From Oscillospiraceae bacterium (GTDB taxonomy: Bacteria > Bacillota > Clostridia > Oscillospirales > JAAYXM01), in NCBI GenBank assembly GCA_017559985.1, contig JAFYPW010000055.1, positions 1 to 42,528 on the forward strand: a DNA stretch of 42,528 nucleotides. Reading direction: 5' to 3'. Both the position numbers and the translations under genes were made by a program. Below the pieces are notes generated by a model. That model made no database searches, was not told the origin of the DNA, and worked only from the letters and a program-made list of their open reading frames with translations. This document shows, in pieces, positions 32,058 through 39,793 of the stretch (within the stretch, counting starts at the first letter, position 1; every line of letters begins with the position of its first letter).

Positions 32058-32630
32058 GTGGAAAACAAGGCGGTAGGATTTGCTCTGTGCGGCTCATTCT
32101 GCACATTTTCCAAAGTCCTGCCTGAAATAGAAAAACTTACACTTTCAGGATACGACGTTTTCCCGATAATGTCACACGCAGCTTTCACAACAGATACACG
32201 CTTCGGGAAAGCGGAAGACTTCATCTCAAAAATAGAGAACATATGCAATAAAAAAGTTATCAGCACGATTTATGAAGCTGAGCCCATAGGTCCAAAAAAG
32301 CTTCTTGATGCACTTATAATCGCCCCTTGCACGGGAAACACCATCGCAAAGCTCGCCTGCGGAATCTGCGATACTTCCGTTACGATGGCGGCAAAGGCAC
32401 ATCTCCGCAACGCCCGACCGCTTATCATCGCCGTTTCAACAAACGACGGGCTCGGAATGAATATGAAAAACATCGGCACGCTTTCGGCAGTAAAAAACAT
32501 CTTCTTTGTACCCTACGGTCAGGACGACTGCCGCGGCAAACCAAACTCGCTTGTCGCCGATATGACAAAGATACCGGAAACACTCGAATCTGCACTTTCA
32601 AAATCACAGATACAGCCTGTTCTTGTATAG
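32058..32630 (+). CDS. dpaB: Dipicolinate synthase subunit B (DpaB/SpoVFB)
   Basis: 190 residues with a GTG start at 32058 and GGGGGA upstream inside dpaA. It is a flavoprotein-like protein: VGFALCGSFCTFSKVLPEIE (~6-25), IIAPCTGNTIAKLACGI (~88-104), TMAAKAHLRNARPLIIAVST (~109-128). It pairs with DpaA to make dipicolinate. Adjacent DpaA/DpaB indicates the Bacillus-type route rather than the EtfA route used by some clostridia that lack dpaAB. Confidence 0.93.
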   Translation: MENKAVGFALCGSFCTFSKVLPEIEKLTLSGYDVFPIMSHAAFTTDTRFGKAEDFISKIENICNKKVISTIYEAEPIGPKKLLDALIIAPCTGNTIAKLACGICDTSVTMAAKAHLRNARPLIIAVSTNDGLGMNMKNIGTLSAVKNIFFVPYGQDDCRGKPNSLVADMTKIPETLESALSKSQIQPVLV

Positions 32631-32670
32631 AAAAATCACCTGCAATACGGCAGTATTGCAGGTGATTTTT
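32631..32670. terminator. Bidirectional terminator between dpaB and mgtE
   Basis: Perfect 18-bp stem (32631-32648 with 32653-32670) with a four-base loop. AAAAA and TTTTT at the two ends let it act on both convergent genes. Confidence 0.93.
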
Positions 32671-32673
32671 ACT

Positions 32674-34023
32674 TTATAAAATAAACGATGCAAATGAAAA
32701 ATAAATGAGAAGCGAAATTGCGTCAACTATCGTCGTAATAAACGGACTTGCCATAACAGCCGGGTCAAAGCCTATCTTTTTTGAAAGAATCGGAAGTGAC
32801 GCGCCGACAAACTTCGCACACAAAACAGTTACTATAAGCGTTACCGATACAACGAGAGAAATCGCTATTGACAGTCTGTCAAAAAAGACGAGCTTTAAAA
32901 AGCTTATTGCCGCAAGCGTTATACCGCAGAGCAGAGAAACGCGGATTTCCTTCCATTGAATGCGGAAGATATCTGCAAAGTCAATCTCTTCAAGAGAAAG
33001 GCTTCGGATAACCGCAACGGATGCCTGGCTTCCCGAGTTTCCGCCCGTACCCATAAGCATCGGGATATATGCCGCAAGCACCGCAGTCGTCGCAAGAGCC
33101 GCCTCAAAACGGTTGATTATGAGCTGTGTGAATGTAGATGACAGCATAAGCAGCAGAAGCCACGGTATTCTCGCCTTCCACAGTTCAAACGCGCTCGCCT
33201 TCAAATACGGCTTGTCAGACGGAATAATAGCCGCCATTTTCTCAATGTCTTCCGTTGCCTCTTCGCGGATAACGTCGATAGCATCGTCAACCGTTACAAT
33301 ACCGACAAGGCGGTTTTCGCGGTCAACAACCGGAAGCGCAAGGAAGTCGTATTTTGCGAGCATATTTGCAACATTTTCCTGGTCATCAAGCGTATTGACG
33401 GAAATGACGTTCTCTTCCATAATATCACGTATGGTTTTATCGTCGTCTGACAGGAGAAGCGAACGTACTGTAATTATACCAATAAGCTTTCTGTCCTTTT
33501 CCGTAACATAGCAGGTATAAATTGTTTCCTTGTCAACACCCGAGCGACGCAGAGTCTTTATCGCTTCCAAAACGGTGAGGTCAGGCTTGAAGTTGACATA
33601 CTCCGTTGTCATAATGCTTCCCGCACTGTCCTCGGGGTATTTAAGGATTTCGTTGATCATTTTACGCATATGAGGGTCTGCCTGGCTTAAAATCCTTCGC
33701 ACTACATTTGCGGGCATCTCCTCTACAATGTCAACAGCGTCATCGACATAGAGCTCATCAACAACTTCTTTGAGCTCTTTATCTGAAAATCCGCGGATAA
33801 GAATTTCCTGAAGGTCTGTATCCATCTCAACAAACGCTTCAGCCGCAAGCTCTTTTGAGAGGAGCCTGAAAACTATCGGCATTTTCTCGTGCGACATTCC
33901 GTCAAACAGCACGGCGATATCTGCCGGCTCCATAGTATCGAGAACATCGCGGAGAGTTGAAAATTTACGCTCTTCAAGAAGCGTGTTAATCATTTTTTCG
34001 ATTGTGGCAGTTGTTTCTCCCAT
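32674..34023 (-). CDS. mgtE: Magnesium transporter MgtE
   Basis: 449 residues. N-terminal helical domain (~1-130), two CBS domains (~135-250; MTTEYVNFKPDLTVLEAI, LPVVDRENRLVGIVTVDDAI), then five membrane helices (~280-449) with the pore motif PMLMGTGGNSGSQAS (~325-340) and DPAVMASPFITTIVDAISLL (~422-441). It is a dimeric Mg2+ channel gated by Mg2+ binding to the N and CBS domains. AAAGGAGGAAAAG precedes the ATG. A ~210-nt leader lies upstream. Confidence 0.97.
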   Translation of the reverse strand: MGETTATIEKMINTLLEERKFSTLRDVLDTMEPADIAVLFDGMSHEKMPIVFRLLSKELAAEAFVEMDTDLQEILIRGFSDKELKEVVDELYVDDAVDIVEEMPANVVRRILSQADPHMRKMINEILKYPEDSAGSIMTTEYVNFKPDLTVLEAIKTLRRSGVDKETIYTCYVTEKDRKLIGIITVRSLLLSDDDKTIRDIMEENVISVNTLDDQENVANMLAKYDFLALPVVDRENRLVGIVTVDDAIDVIREEATEDIEKMAAIIPSDKPYLKASAFELWKARIPWLLLLMLSSTFTQLIINRFEAALATTAVLAAYIPMLMGTGGNSGSQASVAVIRSLSLEEIDFADIFRIQWKEIRVSLLCGITLAAISFLKLVFFDRLSIAISLVVSVTLIVTVLCAKFVGASLPILSKKIGFDPAVMASPFITTIVDAISLLIYFSFASFIL

Positions 34024-34032
34024 AATCCTTTT

Positions 34033-34062
34033 CCTCCTTTATAACTAATAAAATTAAGGAAG
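34033..34062 (-). promoter_or_regulatory. Possible ribosome-binding-site sequestering hairpin in the mgtE leader
   Basis: On the minus strand CTTCCTT (34056-34062) can pair with AAGGAGG (34033-34039), the mgtE ribosome binding site (seven pairs, one wobble). A competing upstream stem TTGCCGTAA/TTGCGGCAA (34108-34116 with 34089-34097) could alternate with it. Confidence 0.35.
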
Positions 34063-34102
34063 CAAAGGCACAACGCAAGAATGAAATTTTGCCGCAAAAA
34101 CT

Positions 34103-34189
34103 CTATCTTACGGCAACAAACAATGAACGCCTTCCGGCGTACCTACTTCGAACTTTTGATGTGCATTTACTACCGCCGCCTGCGTCCAT
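34103..34189 (-). CDS. Candidate leader peptide upstream of mgtE
   Basis: 28 residues: MDAGGGSKCTSKVRS then RYAGRRSLFVAVR. AGGTGA lies just upstream of the ATG at 34189, and the frame ends at TAG 34103. It is basic (K8, K12, R14, R16, R20, R21, R28). It overlaps a GNRA-like hairpin ACGCC-GGAA-GGCGT (34127-34140), and its last codons overlap the 34108-34116 stem arm. A translated leader that controls mgtE is possible. Equally, it may be a chance frame in a structured RNA. Confidence 0.45.
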   Translation of the reverse strand: MDAGGGSKCTSKVRSRYAGRRSLFVAVR

Positions 34190-34239
34190 TATTTTCACCT
34201 GCCTTAATTTATGATTTTTAAATCTGATATATACATATT

Positions 34240-34268
34240 AGAATACACCCAAAACCGCTTTGTGTCAA
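34240..34268 (-). promoter_or_regulatory. Promoter of mgtE
   Basis: Minus strand: perfect -35 TTGACA (34263-34268), 17-bp spacer, -10 TATTCT (34240-34245). It places the transcript start near 34233 and gives a leader of about 210 nt. Confidence 0.72.
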
Positions 34269-34329
34269 TTAAACTTTTTGAATTATATATGTTTTTCAGC
34301 TAACAATATTTAGTATGGAGCGTGAGAAT

Positions 34330-35196
34330 ATGAAATCAAATTTTAAAAAAACGCTTTATGACTATGCTGTAATATTTTCGGGGTGCGTTATTTTCGCAGT
34401 CTCGTTTAATCTCTTTATCAAAAATGCACACATAGCCGTCGGCGGAATAAGCGGAATCTCGCTCGTGATAAATTACTTTTTTCCAAAGCTTTCAATCGGT
34501 GTTATGACACTTGTATTAAACATTCCGTTTCTGATTCTCGGGCTTCTTAAAATCGGCGGAAGCTTTATGATTAAAACAATTTTCGCCTCCTTTGTTCTTT
34601 CACTCTCCCTCTCTGCAACCGAATGGCTTTCTCCGATAACGACAGAACCAATCCTCTGCACACTTTACGGAGGCCTCGGCACAGGTGTGGGTCTCGGCCT
34701 CGTTTTCTTGCGTGACGGAAGTACTGCGGGAAGCGATATAGTGGGGATAGTTCTGCGCCGAAAATACCCCTCTGTCCCACTCGGAAAACTTATTCTTGCT
34801 ACGGATATGGTGATTGTTCTCTTCGCTTCCATTGCCTTTCGCAACGCCAACAGCATTCTTTATGCAGTTGTTTATATGTATGTGGCATCAATTGCAACAG
34901 ACGGTGTTCTCTACGGCTTTACAACGGACAAGCTTGCATATATAATAACCGGCGCGTCGGATGCTATCACAAAGCTTATAATCTCAGAGCTTGGCAGAAG
35001 TGCAACAATAGTCACGGCAGAGGGCGCATTCACAAACAAACAACGAAAGATGATAATGTGTGCCATAACACCAAATCAGATAGGCAAACTCCGGGAAATC
35101 GTCCGCAGCTGTGACGAGAAGGCATTTATGATAGTAACCAACACTCACGAAATCCTTGGCTCGGGTTTTCGTCCCAATATCAAATCAAATATATAA
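34330..35196 (+). CDS. YitT family membrane protein (DUF161 + DUF2179)
   Basis: 288 residues. ATG at 34330 is preferred: GGAG sits 8 nt upstream, whereas the in-frame ATG at 34315 has no ribosome binding site. N-terminal membrane domain with five or six helices, including IAVGGISGISLVINYFFPKL, GLGTGVGLGLVFLRDGSTAG and DIVGIVLRRKYPSVPLG. C-terminal DUF2179 domain (~205-288) with KLIISELGRSATIVTAEGAF, KMIMCAIT and AFMIVTNTHEILGSGF. Function unknown; the family is universal in Bacillota. Divergent from mgtE. Confidence 0.93.
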   Translation: MKSNFKKTLYDYAVIFSGCVIFAVSFNLFIKNAHIAVGGISGISLVINYFFPKLSIGVMTLVLNIPFLILGLLKIGGSFMIKTIFASFVLSLSLSATEWLSPITTEPILCTLYGGLGTGVGLGLVFLRDGSTAGSDIVGIVLRRKYPSVPLGKLILATDMVIVLFASIAFRNANSILYAVVYMYVASIATDGVLYGFTTDKLAYIITGASDAITKLIISELGRSATIVTAEGAFTNKQRKMIMCAITPNQIGKLREIVRSCDEKAFMIVTNTHEILGSGFRPNIKSNI

Positions 35197-35205
35197 AAAA
35201 CATTC

Positions 35206-35234
35206 TTGTATTATGACGAAAATAGTAATATAAT
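35206..35234 (+). promoter_or_regulatory. Candidate promoter of the ABC ATPase gene
   Basis: -35-like TTGTAT (35206-35211, 3/6), 17-bp spacer, perfect -10 TATAAT (35229-35234), immediately before AGGAG (35241-35245), so the leader would be very short. Confidence 0.5.
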
Positions 35235-35253
35235 GATAAAAGGAGTTAGTATT

Positions 35254-35919
35254 TTGCTTGATATTTCACATCTTACAAAAACTTATCATACAAAGTCAGG
35301 CGAAATTTATGCTCTTTCTGATATAAATCTTCACGTGTCGCGTGGCGAGTTTCTTGCCATAATCGGCACATCTGGTTCAGGAAAGAGCACTCTTATGAAT
35401 ATTCTCGGCTGTCTTGACCGTCCGGATACAGGAAGGTATCTTCTCGACGGTCACGACGTTCTCTCCCTTCCCGCACGGCACCTTGCGGAAATCCGCAACC
35501 GTCATATCGGATTTATCTTCCAGGGCTTTAATCTTCTTGATAAAATGTCCGCACTTGAAAACGTCGAGCTTCCGCTCGCATTTGCGGGAATTTCCAAACG
35601 AGAACGCCGCGAAGTTGCGACATCTGCCCTCTGCCGTGTAGGACTTTCGGAGAGACTTCGGCACAAACCGTCAGAGCTTTCGGGAGGACAACAACAGCGT
35701 GTTGCAATCGCGCGGGCGATAACACAGAAACCCTCTGTTATTCTTGCAGACGAGCCCACAGGCAATCTCGACCGTGAATCGGGGGCACAGATTTTAGAAA
35801 TCTTATCCGGGCTTCATGCGAGTGGTGCGACAATAGTCCTTATAACCCACGACCCGGATGTCGCAAAAAAAGCTGACCGGATTGTGGAAATTTCAGACGG
35901 TAAAATCAAATCAACATAA
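35254..35919 (+). CDS. ABC transporter ATP-binding protein, MacB/LolD type
   Basis: 221 residues. TTG at 35254 is chosen because AGGAG lies 8 nt upstream and the protein then starts [20 protein letters not shown], the family's usual N-terminus. Walker [10 protein letters not shown] (~35), Q-loop [10 protein letters not shown], signature [14 protein letters not shown] (~137), Walker [13 protein letters not shown] (~155), H-loop LITHD. This class drives FtsX/MacB-type permeases for lipoproteins, peptides or antibiotics, but no permease gene is adjacent: the next gene is dCMP deaminase after 13 nt. Confidence 0.92.
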   Translation: MLDISHLTKTYHTKSGEIYALSDINLHVSRGEFLAIIGTSGSGKSTLMNILGCLDRPDTGRYLLDGHDVLSLPARHLAEIRNRHIGFIFQGFNLLDKMSALENVELPLAFAGISKRERREVATSALCRVGLSERLRHKPSELSGGQQQRVAIARAITQKPSVILADEPTGNLDRESGAQILEILSGLHASGATIVLITHDPDVAKKADRIVEISDGKIKST

Positions 35920-35932
35920 AGAGGTGTATTTT

Positions 35933-36424
35933 ATGGAACGTATGGACAAATTCAACTATTATCTCGATATAGCAGAAACAGTGCTTGAACGCGGTACATG
36001 TCTCCGCCGCAACTTCGGCGCAATCATAGTCCGCCACGATTCTATCATTTCAACCGGCTATTCGGGCGCACCGCGTGGCCGCAAAAACTGCTGTGACCTC
36101 GGCTATTGCCGCCGCGAAAAGCTTGGCATTCCGCGCGGTGAGCGTTACGAGCTCTGCCGCAGTGTTCACGCGGAAGCAAACGCCATAATTGCCGCAGAGC
36201 GCTCGCAGATGATCGGTGCGACGCTTTATCTCGTAGGCCGCGATATGAAAACCGGTGAGCTTGTCGAAAACGCTTCATCCTGCGCAATGTGCAAACGTCT
36301 TATTATAAATGCAGGCATTGAGCGCGTCGTTATCCGCAACACTCCGACAGAATATACCATAACCCTCGTTTCCGACTGGGTGAAGAACGACGACTCTCTT
36401 GACGACTCCGTGAAAGGTTATTAA
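35933..36424 (+). CDS. dCMP deaminase (ComEB type)
   Basis: 163 residues; start at 35933 with GAGGTG upstream. Zinc site SVHAEANAI (catalytic HAE, ~78-81) and SSCAMCKRLI (PCxxC-type, ~120), plus a substrate-side Cys cluster near CCDLGYCRREK. It converts dCMP to dUMP for dTTP synthesis. nth starts 7 nt after the stop. Confidence 0.93.
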   Translation: MERMDKFNYYLDIAETVLERGTCLRRNFGAIIVRHDSIISTGYSGAPRGRKNCCDLGYCRREKLGIPRGERYELCRSVHAEANAIIAAERSQMIGATLYLVGRDMKTGELVENASSCAMCKRLIINAGIERVVIRNTPTEYTITLVSDWVKNDDSLDDSVKGY

Positions 36425-36431
36425 GCTACAT

Positions 36432-37076
36432 ATGAAACTCAAAGAACGGGTTCTCGGAATTGTCGAAGGCTTAAAAGCAGAGTACCCCGATGCGGAATGC
36501 TCTCTTGATTACAAAAAACCGTATGAGCTTCTCTTTGCGACGAGGCTCTCAGCACAATGTACGGATGCAAGGGTCAACATAGTCACAAAAGAGCTCTTTT
36601 CGCGCTATAAAACGCTTTCAGAAATCGCACACTGTGATATACACGAACTCGAAGAAATCGTACATCCGTGTGGTGTTTTCAGAATGAAAGCACGCGACAT
36701 ACGCGCCTCGGCAAATATGCTTATCCAAGAATTTGACGGAGAAGTGCCCGATACTATGGAGGAGCTTCTCTCACTTCCGGGAGTTGGAAGAAAAACTGCA
36801 AACCTTATCCTCGGCGATGTTTTCGGAAAGCCTGCCGTTGTTGCGGATACCCACTGCATACGGATTTCAAACAAGCTCGGGCTTGTTGATTCGAAAGACC
36901 CGAAGATGGTTGAGCTTCGTTTAAAGGAAATTGTGCCCCCTGATGAACAGAATATGCTCTGTCACAGGTTTGTCTGGCACGGTCGCGCGGTATGCAACGC
37001 GAGAAGCCCGAAGTGTGAAAGCTGCACAATACGCAATTTCTGTAAGTCTTACACCGCCTCAAAAACAAATCTGTGA
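36432..37076 (+). CDS. nth: Endonuclease III
   Basis: 214 residues. HhH motif LPGVGRKTANLILGDVFG (~115-132) with the catalytic Lys in GRKTAN; catalytic Asp in VVADTHCIRISNKLG (~136). C-terminal 4Fe-4S cluster with the canonical C-X6-C-X2-C-X5-C spacing in VCNARSPKCESCTIRNFC. It removes oxidised pyrimidines and cleaves abasic sites. Overlaps the possible upstream GTG of the next gene, so the two are likely co-transcribed. Confidence 0.97.
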   Translation: MKLKERVLGIVEGLKAEYPDAECSLDYKKPYELLFATRLSAQCTDARVNIVTKELFSRYKTLSEIAHCDIHELEEIVHPCGVFRMKARDIRASANMLIQEFDGEVPDTMEELLSLPGVGRKTANLILGDVFGKPAVVADTHCIRISNKLGLVDSKDPKMVELRLKEIVPPDEQNMLCHRFVWHGRAVCNARSPKCESCTIRNFCKSYTASKTNL

Positions 37077-37126
37077 ACCATATTTACTTTACATCTAAAA
37101 CCATAGAAAACAGGAGCAACTATGCC

Positions 37127-37780
37127 ATGAATCCCAAAGCAATTTTACTCGACCTTGACGGAACAATCCTTGACACGCTTGACGACCTTGCCGACAGCGT
37201 AAATTTTGCTCTTTCAGAGTGCGGTCACCCGCAAAGAACCCGTGAAGAAATCCGGACTATCGTGGGAAACGGCGTTCTCAACTTAATCACACGCTCACTT
37301 CCGGAAGGTGTTTCTGACGAGGAATTTAAAAAATGTCTTGAAATCTTCAAGGCGCATTATGAAAAAAACAAAACAAACAAAACCGCACCTTATGACGGCA
37401 TTCTCCCCGTTTTAAGAGAGCTAAAAGCACGCGGGCACAGGATGGCGATAGTTTCAAACAAGCATAACGACGCCGTTGAAGGGCTTTATGAAATGTTTTT
37501 TTCCGACACCTGCGATTTCGCACTCGGAAACTGCGATTTTCTCCCGAAAAAGCCTGCACCCGATATGGTGTTCTACTCCATTGAAAAGCTCGGTCTTCCG
37601 CGCGAGTGTGCTGTATACGTCGGAGATTCAGAGGTTGATATCACAACCGCAAAGAACGCAGGACTTCCCTGCATAAGCGTTTCGTGGGGTTTCCGCGATG
37701 AGGATGTTCTTATAAAAAGCGGCGCAACAACCATATTGCACAGTCCCGATGAGCTTTGCGATGCAATAGAGAAGATATAG
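37127..37780 (+). CDS. HAD-family phosphatase, phosphoglycolate phosphatase/PpaX-like
   Basis: 217 residues. Start at 37127 with AGGAG 10 nt upstream; an in-frame GTG at 37073 lacks a ribosome binding site. HAD motifs: LLDLDGTILDT (I), VSNK (II), KKPAPDMVFYSIEKLG (III) and VYVGDSEVDITTA (IV), with a helical cap (~15-80). Substrate could be phosphoglycolate, pyrophosphate or another small phosphoester. Last gene of the ATPase-deaminase-nth-HAD run; a bidirectional terminator follows. Confidence 0.92.
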   Translation: MNPKAILLDLDGTILDTLDDLADSVNFALSECGHPQRTREEIRTIVGNGVLNLITRSLPEGVSDEEFKKCLEIFKAHYEKNKTNKTAPYDGILPVLRELKARGHRMAIVSNKHNDAVEGLYEMFFSDTCDFALGNCDFLPKKPAPDMVFYSIEKLGLPRECAVYVGDSEVDITTAKNAGLPCISVSWGFRDEDVLIKSGATTILHSPDELCDAIEKI

Positions 37781-37785
37781 CAAAC

Positions 37786-37818
37786 AAAAAGAGAGAGTCG
37801 AAGACTCTCTCTTTTTTT
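37786..37818. terminator. Bidirectional terminator between the HAD gene and asp23
   Basis: Stem GAGAGAGTC/GACTCTCTC (37791-37799 with 37803-37811), extended by A/T pairs, loop GAA, with A5 on one side and T7 on the other. Confidence 0.92.
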
Positions 37819-38218
37819 ACTTTTCAGTTGTTTCCGGCTCTGCCGTTGCCTTTTTCTTTTCCTTTTCAAAAGCAACACCGGCTATCTTTACGTTAACTGC
37901 CGTAATATTGATTCCCGTCATAGATTCTACGGCGGAAACAACATTTTCCTGAACGGCCTTTGCAACAGTTGGTATCACAGAGCCTTTCTTAATGGAAAGC
38001 GTTATATTGATTTCAGCGTCGTTTCCATCAATGTTAACCTTGACACCCTTTCCCTGGTTCTTCTTACCGAGAAAATCTGCAACATTCGATGTTCCGAGCG
38101 CTGCAACCCCGTCAATCTCGGATGCGGCAATTGCAGAGATTGATGCAATAACTTCTTCGGAGATTGTTACACTGCCGTTTTCATCATTTTTTGCGACATA
38201 CTCTTTTATTTCAGCCAT
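37817..38218 (-). CDS. Asp23/Gls24 family envelope stress protein
   Basis: 133 residues. ATG at 38218 is 10 nt after AGGAG; the upstream in-frame GTG at 38227 is only 1 nt from it. Family features: GSVTISEEVIASISAIAASE (~15-34), IDGVAALG, INITLSIKKGSVIPTVAKAV and a C-terminal charged tail. Asp23 proteins are abundant membrane-associated cell-envelope proteins. It lies 58 nt after spoIIIAH with its own promoter within the end of that gene. Confidence 0.94.
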   Translation of the reverse strand: MAEIKEYVAKNDENGSVTISEEVIASISAIAASEIDGVAALGTSNVADFLGKKNQGKGVKVNIDGNDAEINITLSIKKGSVIPTVAKAVQENVVSAVESMTGINITAVNVKIAGVAFEKEKKKATAEPETTEK

Positions 38219-38261
38219 ATCCGGCACACTCCTTTTTGTTAAAAGTTTATATGTTATTATT

Positions 38262-38290
38262 ATTATAACCTAAAACTTACTTAATTTCAA
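38262..38290 (-). promoter_or_regulatory. Promoter of asp23 inside the 3' end of spoIIIAH
   Basis: Minus strand: -35 TTGAAA (38285-38290, in the last spoIIIAH codons), 17-bp spacer, -10 TATAAT (38262-38267). It would let asp23 be expressed in vegetative cells apart from the sporulation operon. Confidence 0.68.
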
Positions 38291-38807
38291 TAATTTTTAT
38301 CTGACTCGGCAGAACATTGGTTTCCGAGACCACAATATCCTTTATTTTTGTGGTATCACCCGCTGTAAGCCCCTCTGCGGGAGCCGTCACTATAACATTC
38401 ACTCCGCTGTCATTTATGAGCGCAACACAGTCTCTGTATCCTTTCGCCTTGACGAGAGTTTCAATGCGCGTTTCTGACACCGCACCGGTTGAAATTGTTT
38501 CGATGCTTTCTGCGGCACGGTCGCGTGAGCTCTGCGATATGTTTTCCTCTCCCACTGCCGCTTTAAGCGTTGTGATGGCCGTGTCGCGCGCTTTCTGTTT
38601 TTCAAGCCGCGCTTCCTCAAAATATTTCGTGACATCCTTTACTTCTTCTTCGTTTTTCTCTTCTTCATTTACAGCAGAAGTTTCCTCGCCGAGAGTATCG
38701 CTCACCCTCACCTCATCACTGACGGGTGTTTGAGTATTAAAATTCAGATACACTGCCACACACATAAACAGTACTACAATCACTGTAACCAGATTTCTTT
38801 TCTTCAT
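38277..38807 (-). CDS. spoIIIAH: Stage III sporulation protein AH
   Basis: 176 residues. One N-terminal membrane segment (RNLVTVIVVLFMCVAVYLNF), an acidic linker rich in Glu (~40-60), a helix (EARLEKQKARDTAITTLKAA) and the C-terminal YscJ/FliF-like ring-building domain (~105-176). In sporulation it binds forespore SpoIIQ across the intermembrane space and forms part of the feeding-tube channel. 9 nt after spoIIIAG. Confidence 0.95.
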   Translation of the reverse strand: MKKRNLVTVIVVLFMCVAVYLNFNTQTPVSDEVRVSDTLGEETSAVNEEEKNEEEVKDVTKYFEEARLEKQKARDTAITTLKAAVGEENISQSSRDRAAESIETISTGAVSETRIETLVKAKGYRDCVALINDSGVNVIVTAPAEGLTAGDTTKIKDIVVSETNVLPSQIKIIEIK

Positions 38808-38816
38808 AACAGCCTC

Positions 38817-39344
38817 CTAGTTTTTCATTTTTATTACGCTTATCTTATCAGAGCCAAGCCCCGTGAGCGACGATACGGATTCTATGACACACGCTTTTAT
38901 TGAAGGCTCATCAGCCCCGTCACATATGACGAGTGCACCGCGAAAGCCCGGGTATATTTCTTTTACCACAATCGGGCTTTGCCTGCCGGAGCCTTCTGAC
39001 ATTATGCTCGGTTTCATATCGCTGTCGTCTTCCTTTACCACCCCGCTTTCCGACTCCTTCCGGCTTTGCCGCGCCTCCTTTGCATACACACTCTCCGGGC
39101 TCGAATCAAGAGAGAGCATAACCTTACAGCGCCCTATCCCCGCAGATTGGGCAAGCGCATTTTCAATTCTCTTTTCAAATGCACCGACATCAAACTCTAT
39201 CCTTTGTGTGTCTGTCGTTTCGGTTTTTTTTGCACTCCCACCCGGAAAGGACATGAGAATAAGCCCGGCAAATACGGCTATTATTACATACTTGTACTTC
39301 CCGGCAGCGGCAAACACCTTTCCAAATTCAAACATTCCCGTCAT
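38817..39344 (-). CDS. spoIIIAG: Stage III sporulation protein AG
   Basis: 175 residues. ATG at 39344 with GGGAG 8 nt upstream; it overlaps spoIIIAF by 17 nt. One membrane segment (YKYVIIAVFAGLILMSFPGG), then a ring-building domain with the family strings GRCKVMLSLDSSPESVYAKE (~70-89) and VVKEIYPGFRGALVICDGAD (~125-144). It forms the large mother-cell-side ring of the SpoIIIA channel. Confidence 0.95.
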   Translation of the reverse strand: MTGMFEFGKVFAAAGKYKYVIIAVFAGLILMSFPGGSAKKTETTDTQRIEFDVGAFEKRIENALAQSAGIGRCKVMLSLDSSPESVYAKEARQSRKESESGVVKEDDSDMKPSIMSEGSGRQSPIVVKEIYPGFRGALVICDGADEPSIKACVIESVSSLTGLGSDKISVIKMKN

Positions 39345-39792
39345 TTTTCAAACTCTCCCTGATTTGTAAAATCCCGCACTCTCTGTTGATCATCTCCGAC
39401 ACTTTTTTCACTTCACTTTCAGATGTTCCCGAAACACTTGCAGAGCACAGCACCCCGTCTTTACATAACACTTCTACTTCACATTCTGTTTTACTTCTCT
39501 CCAATATATATGCTTCCACCCTGTCCTCTATGATATTGTCGGTCAATTGACGCATTTTTTCTTCCGATTTCTCTGCACACTCCGAAAGTTCATATTGAAT
39601 GTCCGACATATACCCCGAAAGCTTATATGTATCAAGTGTTTTTATTGGCGAAATTATCACAGCCGTCATCAGCATTCCGACATACATAGCAGCTATCCTG
39701 CCCGGAGAGTTTTTAGGTACAATGGCTGCAATGACTGCACTTGCAAGCGCCACGGCACATACGCCAACCACCCAGCTTCTTATCTCTGCCAT
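39328..39792 (-). CDS. spoIIIAF: Stage III sporulation protein AF
   Basis: 154 residues. Two N-terminal membrane segments (WVVGVCAVALASAVIAAIVP and IAAMYVGMLMTAVIISPI), then a soluble domain of about 100 residues with IIEDRVEAYILERSKTECEV. Normal shortish family length. Starts 1 nt after the spoIIIAE stop. Confidence 0.92.
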   Translation of the reverse strand: MAEIRSWVVGVCAVALASAVIAAIVPKNSPGRIAAMYVGMLMTAVIISPIKTLDTYKLSGYMSDIQYELSECAEKSEEKMRQLTDNIIEDRVEAYILERSKTECEVEVLCKDGVLCSASVSGTSESEVKKVSEMINRECGILQIRESLKNDGNV

Positions 39793-39793
39793 T

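Noticed and set aside
34024..34268. M-box magnesium riboswitch before mgtE
   Set aside because: None of the M-box conserved blocks can be found in the leader on the minus strand.
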